Below are positions 55,650 to 64,000 of a stretch of 64,000 bases of DNA, piece by piece. The DNA lies in NCBI GenBank assembly GCA_964017155.1, contig OZ024856.1, positions 14,180,227 to 14,244,226 on the forward strand. Reading direction: 5' to 3'. The notes beneath the pieces were generated by a model. That model ran no database searches. It had not been told where the DNA came from and saw only the letters and a list, made by a program, of their open reading frames with translations. Made by a program: the position numbers and the translations under genes. Within the stretch, counting starts at the first letter, position 1. The number at the start of each line of letters is the position of its first letter. This DNA comes from Oasisia sp. SBJ-2009 (lineage: Eukaryota; Annelida; Polychaeta; Sabellida; Siboglinidae).

Positions 55650-57834
55650 CAGGGCTTTATGCAGAACCAACTTATTGCCAGTCACATATGTTTTGGTGGA
55701 TACATGGATGTTAACTGTTAAGTCAGTTTACAAACTTTAAATGTGTCTGATGACGTAAAATGGACTACAAACACACATGTGACACCATTTACATTCACTT
55801 TTGAGGCATAACTGACAATATCTATGATTTTGGAATTTTTTTTGCTCCTTCATTTTTATACCCATCCACCCATATTTCTACCCGTCCACAATGGTTTTTA
55901 CCCATCCAAATGACGGGTGGATGGGTCTCTACATAAAACTATGTCATGCCATGCATTGACTATATGAGAAGTTTCTCACAGCGTCCATTTTTTCTTGCGT
56001 CCTTCCAAAAATGTACACTAATAATATATTTTTAACAAGGTGTTAGTGGCATCATGCTATTATTTCATTGGTGAAATAATGCACAGTAACTTTATTTTAA
56101 TACACTACGATAGTCTAGGAATTGATCATTCCATCATAGGGGTATGTGAGTTGTATTAGAAATAAAGAGAAAAATGAAATGTATATTCTTGCCACCAGGT
56201 AATTAGCAGCTGACTGTGTGTCCTATTCCAAGTAAAGGTCCCTATGTGTTTGGGTAAGTTTATGGCCATAAAACCTTTGGAAGTATATTTGTGTATAACT
56301 TGCTGAATTCAGCTTTCTGTTAATCTCAATTGAAATTCCCTTGATTGTGAAAGAATCAACAGCCTAATATCTTCACAATACACAGTCTCATTTGCCTGGT
56401 CACACACTGTGGTTGGACATAAAATAATCAAATTCCCAGTGGAATAAGCCAGTTGAGGATGCAGGGTTTGTAGAACTGACCCAATAAACCCCTCCCCCTG
56501 ATGTAGCCCTGCCCTGGTGCAGAGGTTTACATGTGACCTCAATCTCCCAGGCCCAACTGCCTTGGCCCTGGGGCCAACCTTATGACTCCACATCCAAGCC
56601 AGATGGTCATCAGCAGCTGTTGGCAGCTTGCCAACTATGTCCAGTCCAGTCACTGCAGAGCAATCTGCAGATATAACTCATGCAAGACTTACACTTATTT
56701 CCTGCTCATTTATTTCTGGTGAACTCTGGCTGCTGAAGCTGTTCATCTCTGCTATGATGCTGTCAGCCTGTGACAGTGGCTGGCACAGTGCCAAGTGTGA
56801 ATGACATTCTTTTTCTAGCTCCAGTTTCATGTGGCAGTCTTCGTATGGAACAGATGCACATTTTACCATAGTAGTTTGACAAATGACATGACTTGTGGGG
56901 GTGGTATTGACTAAATGGGAGGTTGGTGGGGTAGAGTCAGCTGGTTTCTCTGCTGTCTGTAACACCCTGTACACAATACACGATTTAACATGGTGATTTG
57001 CCCCTGGGTCAAGGTGTAAACATTACATTGCTGAGGTGGTTTGACTTTGACATAGTCTACAGTTTTTACACCATACATGGATGAAACAACTGTACTGTTA
57101 TTCCATGTTTGAGAAATTACAGTACAGGGCAAACTAAGCCTGATGTGCTTTGAGTGGCAGGTGTCATGATTTAAGCTTTATTGCAGGTGACAGGTTTACT
57201 GGTGTTTTTGGACTTTGATGTGCAATTATTTTCCATAAGTTTATTGTGGTAGTGCACACTGCTTATACAATTGTGCACACTGCGTGTACAATTACAGGTG
57301 TTTTTTCTACACCCACTGCCCCAGTAAAGATGCTTACATTTGGTAATATTCACATGTACCACTGTTTGTGGCAGGCATCTTGGCCTAGTCCCTCCTAGTA
57401 TTGATTAATAGTTGATAGCATTGTTAATATGCACTAGCGTATTCTGTGCAGGTCCGTTGGTGATAGATGTGAGATGGGAGAGATTGTAGAGAGGCAGGTT
57501 CACTGTGAGGACAGGTCAGTGCAGTGGTCAGTGTCCGGAGATCTACACGTATGTGACCAGGATCTTCTTCACTGTACATACACCACTTAGTCTGAGAAAC
57601 TTAATTCTACATGGCTCCCCAGGCCTTGACCAATGCTAGATAAACGTCAGGATCACAGCGATTGTGTTATTGCTTTATTTAGAACCCCCAGTCCACCATC
57701 CACCTGTCATTTGGATGGGTAAAACCCACCGAGGATGGGTAGAAATGTAACTACGGGTTGTGTCTATGTGGGTTAATAGGCAAGCGTGTACCAAAGAATG
57801 TGACTGGCAAAATGTGAACCTGTATTAAGCCCTG
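55650..57834. mobile_element. 2.2-kb hAT-like TIR element carrying coding-like exons
   Basis: The ends are CAGGGCTTTATGCAG and (inward) CAGGGCTTAATACAG. TTGCCAGTCACAT follows in both arms, and a second inverted block TTTCTACCC, TTTTACCCATCCAAATGACR, GGTGGATGG lies at 55875-55925 and 57695-57750. A clear target duplication is not visible. The interior has frames on the minus strand that look like host exons rather than a transposase. Confidence 0.65.
56693..56966 (-). CDS. Coding-like exon inside the TIR element
   Basis: Between an acceptor TATTGTGTACAG and a consensus donor AAGT|GTAAGT runs a 274-nt open frame: TPPTSHLVNTTPTSHVIC, VPYEDCHMKLELEKECHSHL, LSQADSIIAEMNSF, SPEINEQEIS. It is Ser/Thr-rich with a short helical centre. 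Adjacent minus-strand frames (57362-57171 and 56653-56309) are also open for 60 to 114 codons. No family is recognised. It may be a captured host exon, a degraded transposon protein or chance. Confidence 0.3.
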
Positions 57835-60737
57835 GCTGATGTTAATCATTATTATATTGGATGTGTTGCTTAAATGCTTAGTTAATATAATGTTAATTAT
57901 GACTTGTCATACTGGGTAACTTTGTGTTGTTATTTGTGTTGATCATTTTAGTAGGCATTATTTAGCAGTTCACAACTGCTCTAAATGATACTTTGAATGA
58001 AGAAACACTAAATGTTTGACCCATGAACCAAATTGATCAAATAATGTAGGACTTCGTCATTGGCAAAATATTATATCTTTGAAAGTAGCATTTACCTTCC
58101 CCGGGACTATATTTTATGTTCTAGATCAAGCCAACAATTAAGTTACAATTACATTAATTTACTTTGTCAAAATTAGCATTTGCCTTATGGAGTCAAATTT
58201 AAGGCCATGTGCTGTGCATCCATTTGTTCAGATTTTCCATCCAGTGGTCTAAGCTAAGCAGAAGTTCTGGGTGAAAATGTTGTGTGATAAGAGGCATTTC
58301 TTATAGACCTGGTGTCGGACTTGGAACCCGTCGTTGGAATGTGATGGACCAAACAAATGACTGTGTTGTGTAACACAATTCTGTTTACCATCTTGAGGGT
58401 TTATCAGATGTGTTACACGGGCAATGGTGCGTCTTGCTGGAGGGAGAGATAAACTCCAGGTCTGGTGCCAGAAATATCTACGACAATCTACGTCATTGTG
58501 GCCACCATCTATACCAACAGCACAGATGGGCAAATACCTGATCACTGTTGGTTTTCTTTAGGCAGTGATGATGTCAGAAATTTTTATTTTTGGTGATTCA
58601 TATCGGGGAGGGATACTAATCATAAGATCAGGGTTACATATTAATAATTCAGAATAGATTGCTCGGCGGTTGTTGTTGGCGCCACTGTTGTTTTACACAA
58701 TGTTCAGATGAATGCAATTATCTTGTGCCAGGAACAAGTACCGAGTGTGTGATGTAATTGTATGTGGCGCATAAGGAAATGTGATCGAGAAATAAACTGT
58801 GAATATAATTTGAGTCTTGTGTGTGTGAATATATCTTTGTGTAAGTTGCTGGTCAGAGGTAGCTGATCCTGCTGAAATGAAGCTACATTGAATACATTCA
58901 TCTACCAGGTAGTCTGATAGTGACATGTGGTTTCAGTTTGGCCTTACTGACCAGTCCATCACAGCCTGGGGTAATTGAGGTCAGATCACACTGCCTCAGG
59001 TCCAACCACATTCTAGTGTCCACTGCCCTATAATTGAAGGTTGACATTTTGCCAACTTTTGTGATTTTGGTCTTTGTTTGGCATATGCAGAATGTTGTGA
59101 TACATGACCCACCCATGCACAGGAAACTAAGAATAAAGTGGGTCATGTTGGAGAATTATATAAACTAATTTATTTCTGGTGATAACCACTAGCCAACAAA
59201 CTGGCACACTGTGTTAGGGTTAGGGCAGAAATGTCTGTATCTCGGGGTTCAATATAGGATCTTGGCCAAATGGGCCAATGGCCCATCTAGAGTGTAGAAA
59301 TGGGCCATTTTAGACAATGCAGTATTGAATGTACATCATTCAAATTATGGACCGTTTTTATTACGATTATATGTGCAATACTACTATTATTTTATTTAGT
59401 GATGAAGCCTGCAACATGAACCAAGTATCTATTACCTAATTTAATTACCTTAGAAATTTATAATAACATTACATGTATACTACATTCTTTGTTATTACTT
59501 TATTATTCAGTTGGTTACTTAAATAAAAGAATGGTCTTGAGCACCTATAAAAATACTAAACTCTACTAGATTTTAACTGCTCACTTGTATTGGATATAAC
59601 ATTTGTATGACAAATTTTGAGACCAGCTTTTAGTTTTATCAGTTTAGTTTTGTATATAATTATTATTCATGTTGCTATAAATGTTTCAAATAGTAAACTA
59701 ATCAAGCAGTAGAAAGCAATCTATTAATTAATATATTTAATTTATATTTAATATAATTAATATTTCTATGCGTTAATGGACCTAAATGCACCCAGCGGAC
59801 AAGGTGCAGAAAAAAAATAGCACAGACATAGTAAAGACTAGCGTGTCCGCGATACATGCTTGCTGTTTATCGCAGTATTGCTGAAATAAAATGATACAAC
59901 ATCATCGAACAAAAGTTAGTTTCCGCACTTGTAAATCATGTTTTAATGGTACAGTGAGAAACTGAAAAATATCCTGGTTATCGCACAATGTTTCTGAACA
60001 ATTAAGAATGTTTGTATATTTTAATATAAGATAACTTTTTGCAAGGACACGTTGACTCAATCTGTGTGCACTGTGTGCCATATTTACAAGCGATACAATA
60101 ACGATAGTTGTATCGATAATGATAGAACAGTGGTATCTGGAGGGACAATATCCATGTGACTGTAAAAAGAATGGATGCCATGGGTTTGCTCTCTGGCATG
60201 TGCAGATATGTCAGATAACAGTGATTCATGTGTGACAGGTGGGCCAGATAGCACTGTTATTGATGAAGACTTGGGTGAAACTTTTAAGTGAAGGGCTTTT
60301 GCTCTCTCTCGGAGTCAGACCCAGGTGTTTGAGATTAGGACACATTTGTGGAGCTCTGTCAGTTGGTGAGAACTTTATGGTTTCTGGATAAAATGCAATT
60401 TAATAAAACTTCAATAATTGTTGGTATGTCATTAAATGCAGGCTCATGCATGCATTCATGCGTGCACACAGAAATACACATGTACACGAAACACGCACGT
60501 GCATGCGTGCGTGCGTGCGTGCATGCATACATAAATCATACATGCACACAGTTGCATCAATGATAAATAAAAATTTGGTTGCATAATTACAACTGGCTGG
60601 CTTGATATTCAGTTGCACAGATTAATGCCAACTGGTACAATAATGATCCATGTTTCACTGGTGGCATGTTGATATTAGGCCCTTGAAGGTGAAATGAACA
60701 TAACAATTATAATTAAACCAAGTAAATAACATACTAA
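57835..60737. other. Striatin intron 1, middle part
   Basis: A minus-strand frame at 58545-58249 (GHNDVDCRRYFWHQTWSLSL) is open for 98 codons but unrecognised and without matched splice sites. GGCCAAATGGGCCAATGGCCC at 59263-59283 is a palindromic MITE-like scrap. Nothing else is seen. Confidence 0.5.
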
Positions 60738-61907
60738 CTAGGCTAGCGCTGTGCCTAAAATCTGTTTAGCCAATTTGGCTAAAGGTCAGAAATTTGTTTA
60801 GCCAAATGAGATTCTCTTTAGCCATTTTTTGTTAGATCAATTAAATTACCCGGTTTAAAAGTGCAAAACAAGACATAATATAATAAAAAAATTCTATACA
60901 ATATCCACAAGAATTTTTTTTCCTATTTTAATTAACTAAACATTTATATATTTAGCTAAACATATATAACGCAAACAAAGATCCAGTATAATTTAACAGA
61001 ACATTGTTTAACAATCAAATGAAACCTGAACAACTGTTGGAAATTTTGCAAAATATAAAGAAACAGCACCTAACACATACTATTAATGTAATAAAATTTA
61101 CATTACAGATATGTATAACATAAATTGAAAGATACTCTTTTATAACAAGGTAAAATAATTAAGAACCCCCAACTCTACTCTTGCTGCCCCGCAGTGATTC
61201 AAACAGTGTATTGATAATAATTATTACCTATCTTAAAACTTCATTTGACTGCTCAGTAATTGAATACAGTAATTCACCAAATTAGTTAACTGTGACTGAC
61301 TGTAATCCTGGCCTGGGTGACGCAGGCTATATTGAATAAAACCCGTTTTTGACATGCATCTTTCTATCTGTAATGTTTCTGGTGGTGAAACTTGTCAAAC
61401 ATACATGAATTACAATCTATATTGGCATTTTATTGAATAGTTACCAGATGGCACATTGATTAATCATTGACAATGCCATATGATCGTGTGACTGCGCCGG
61501 CGATACTGAGCGATAATATGGAACCTGTCCGGTACAGCGTTGTACTTGCCTCAAACTTGTAATTAGTGCCATCAGGCAGGTTCCCATTGTCTAGTAAACA
61601 CAATTCTTGATTGATTTAAGCTCCCCTATTGTCTGTGAGCATGGCTAAGTGGAAGGATTAGCGACCTATTGTTTACCCAGCGGGTCACGTTACGCTGACT
61701 GGTTATTTGGGTCAGTTGAATGTGCGATCGTTTAGGCAACTTTAACAGAGCTGGGTGTTGAACAATGCAGTCATGTATTGCTGATAACATCAATAATAAT
61801 GACAGATATAACGTTTCGCCAATTTGGCGAAGAGGTTTAATTTATTTTCGCCAAATAGAAAACCGTTTCGCCTATGGCGCAAATGGCGATCGACAGCGCT
61901 AGCCTAG
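60738..61907. mobile_element. TIR element (CTAGGCTAGCGCTGT), copy 1
   Basis: Perfect 15-bp TIRs, CTAGGCTAGCGCTGT and ACAGCGCTAGCCTAG, flanked by ACTAA on both sides (60733-60737, 61908-61912). Subterminal palindromes differ between ends: TTTAGCCAATTTGGCTAAA on the left, TTTCGCCAATTTGGCGAA on the right. No transposase is encoded. It lies in striatin intron 1. Confidence 0.85.
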
Positions 61908-62784
61908 ACTAATATGATGCTATTTATACAGGTTTAACCCCTGACAACTTTTGTAGTTTATATATACACGCAGTTTACCGTCCATCTGATCGATTTCCCA
62001 GTGAAATACCGAAGTGAATAGTGTCAGTGGCTGCCGCTTGGAAAGTACTGATGACGTAATATGTACCATAGAAAATTTCGCCATATGAAGTTAGAATCTG
62101 GCGAGTCAGATTTGGACAGTTATGCGGCTACTGTAAGAACTTGTTGGTCGGTGAAAGCATACAGTGGTGAACCACTGGCTTCAGTAGTCACAAAAAACAA
62201 GCAGGAAAGCGACATTGAGCACAAGAGAAATGGAGAGGGTGAGTTATCCGGGGCCGCTGCCATCGGTGGACTACTGTATGAACACCCAAAACATTCCTAC
62301 GGTGGAACAAAACATCGAAGTGGATAGTGTCGATGAAACACCAGGATGGTTGATGGTATATTGCATGCGCATTTATGACTATTAATTGGTGTGATAGGAA
62401 TATTACATTTTCAAAGACAGAAAAGTAATAGTAGTTTTATTAATACCAACGGTATCGTATTGCCACGGAATTTCGCTATTGTAATGCATAAACTTCAGAC
62501 TTTATTTCTTCCATTCAGTAATAATAATCCTGTGGTTGATTATTCTATTACTGTTGAGTTTCACGTCTAGCCAGGCAAAAGTAACGACGCAGAAAACACT
62601 TTTAGACTTTTAAGTTTAGATGAAATGTGTCGATCACTAAAAGTGTCAATTCAATTTGGACGATGTCTGTATAGACTGTAAGCAAATGTGTTTGGACTGG
62701 TTATGCCTGGATGTCGTGGAATACCAGTATACAAGTGAACTTAATAATAAATAGAAATATTCAATTTGATTATCAAGCCCTAAT
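61908..62784. other. Spacer between the two TIR element copies
   Basis: Holds one possible exon (62061-62238) and otherwise nothing recognisable. Confidence 0.5.
62061..62238 (+). CDS. Possible short exon, unknown
   Basis: The ATG at 62061 opens MYHRKFRHMKLESGESDLDS, YAATVRTCWSVKAYSGEPLA, then KNKQESDIEHKRNGEG, before a consensus donor GAGAGG|GTGAGT. A CRE-like TGATGACGTAAT precedes it. It could be an alternative first exon within the striatin intron or of an unrelated gene. It does not match the next striatin motif. Confidence 0.25.
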
Positions 62785-64000
62785 CTAGGCTAGCGCTGTG
62801 CCTAAAATCTGTTTAGCCAATTTGGCTAAAGGTCAGAAATTTGTTTAGCCAAATGAGATTCTCTTTAGCCATTTTTTAGATCAATTAAATTACCCAGTTT
62901 AAAAGTGCAAAACAAGACAATATAATAAAAAAATTTATACAATATCCACAAGAACAAAATGTCCTATTTTAATTAACTAAACATTTATATATTTAGCTAA
63001 ACATATATATCGCAAACAAACATCCAGTATAATTTAACAGAATATTGTCTAACCATAAAATGAAAGCTGTTGGGAATTTTGCAAAATATAAAGAAAAAGC
63101 TCCTAACACATACTATTAATGTAATAAAATTTACATTACAGGTGTGTATAACATAAATTGAAAGATACACTTTTATTTTTTAACAAGACTTAACAAGATT
63201 GCCACCTAGAGAATCAACTCTAGATGGCAGGTGGACAAGGAAGCCCTTTGGCTTATCAAGAGTCCAACCTATCTAACTAAATGTACCCAGCCCTTCTTAG
63301 GTATATGTCAATTTTATTTTTAAACATATTAACACTACTAGCCCCTACACAATCAGCCGATAATCTGTTTATAACAAGGTAAAATAATTAAGAACCACCT
63401 ACTCTACTCTTGCTGCCCCGTAGTGATTCAAACAGTGTATTGATAATAATTATTACCTATCTTAAAACTTCTTTTGACTGCTCAGTAATTGAATACAGTA
63501 ATTCACCATGGCTGACTGTAATCCTGGCCTGGGTGACGCAGGCTATATTTGATAAAACACGTTTTTGATATGCATCTTTCTATCTGTAATGTTTCTGGTG
63601 GTGAAACTTGTCAAACATACATGAATTACAATCTATGTTGGCATTTTATTGAATAGTTACCAGATGGCACATTGATTAATCATTGACAATGCCATGTGAC
63701 TGCGCCGGCGGTACTGAGCGATAATATGGAACCTGTAGGGTACAGCGTTGTACCTGCCTCAAACTTGTAATTAGTGCCATCAGGCCCGTCCCCATTGTCT
63801 AGTAAACACAATTCTTGATTGATTTAAGCTCCCCTATTGTCTGTGAGCATGGCTAAGTGGAGGGATTAGCGACCTATTGTTTACCCAGCGGGTCACGTTA
63901 CACTGACTGGTTATTTGGGTCAGTTGAATGTGCGATCGTTTAGGCAACTTTAACAGAGCTGGGTGTTGAATAATGCAGTCATGTATTGCTGATAACATCA
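62785..64000. mobile_element. TIR element (CTAGGCTAGCGCTGT), copy 2, runs off the window
   Basis: The same left end as copy 1 and the same interior, in the same order and orientation, 2047 bases further on. It carries about 195 extra bases (63180-63375, starting CAAGATTGCCACC) absent from copy 1. Its right TIR lies beyond the window. Confidence 0.85.

Noticed and set aside
52594..64000. Striatin exon 2
   Set aside because: I looked for the conserved AQIAFLQGE-type block on the + strand and did not find it, so it is taken to lie beyond the window.

Overview
This is animal nuclear DNA. The genes are split by GT-AG introns, a conserved bilaterian gene pair is present (AP-4 sigma subunit and striatin), and extracellular domains sit on separate symmetrical exons. 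About half of what can be identified is transposon-derived: several LINE families, tRNA-headed SINEs, hAT-like elements, hairpin MITEs and very long microsatellites. The mix suggests an invertebrate, probably a marine bilaterian, but nothing in the window fixes the phylum. There is no bacterial, plastid or viral gene.

Layout. (1) 1-2.2 kb: microsatellites, a tRNA-like SINE head, a regular 20-bp direct-repeat array and an antisense LINE tail. (2) 2.2-17.7 kb: a modular secreted-protein locus on the + strand. It holds two fibronectin type II exons, two Thr/Pro-rich linker exons and two tandem pairs of trypsin-inhibitor-like (TIL) exons, all with phase 1-1 borders. The FN2-linker part is a tandem duplication, and the second copy was split by a four-deep transposon nest: MITE, then a LINE and a mini-hAT carrying a BED finger, then another hAT, then another MITE. 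The TIL part is a 977-bp tandem duplication with long CCGT arrays. (3) 17.6-24 kb: LINE debris, a CTG/TAG/TA microsatellite, and an endonuclease-only LINE fragment headed by a tRNA-Ser-like sequence. (4) 24.5-29.3 kb: first exons of DNA-binding proteins on the - strand (MADF-like, THAP, and a doubtful GATA-like finger). (5) 30-33 kb: a large CCTG array, a LINE tail and a SINE with a target duplication.

(6) 33.2-38.5 kb: two convergent, unrecognised, apparently intronless genes. Both encode type II membrane or secreted proteins: a short basic N-terminus, one membrane segment, then a long basic low-complexity chain with internal repeats. (7) 38.5-48.9 kb: mostly non-coding, with a hairpin element and a LINE copy whose 5' part is inverted and which lies between exact 12-bp target duplications, the signature of twin priming. 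(8) 48.9-64 kb: the complete four-exon AP4S1 gene (- strand) head-to-head with the first coding exon of striatin (+ strand), with 428 bp between the two start codons. The rest of the window is striatin intron 1, filled with MITEs and TIR elements.

Only AP4S1 (clathrin-independent AP-4 coat, TGN sorting) and striatin (STRIPAK scaffold) can be named with confidence. The FN2/TIL locus probably makes an extracellular matrix-binding protease inhibitor. The DNA-binding exons may belong to transposons or to genes domesticated from them.
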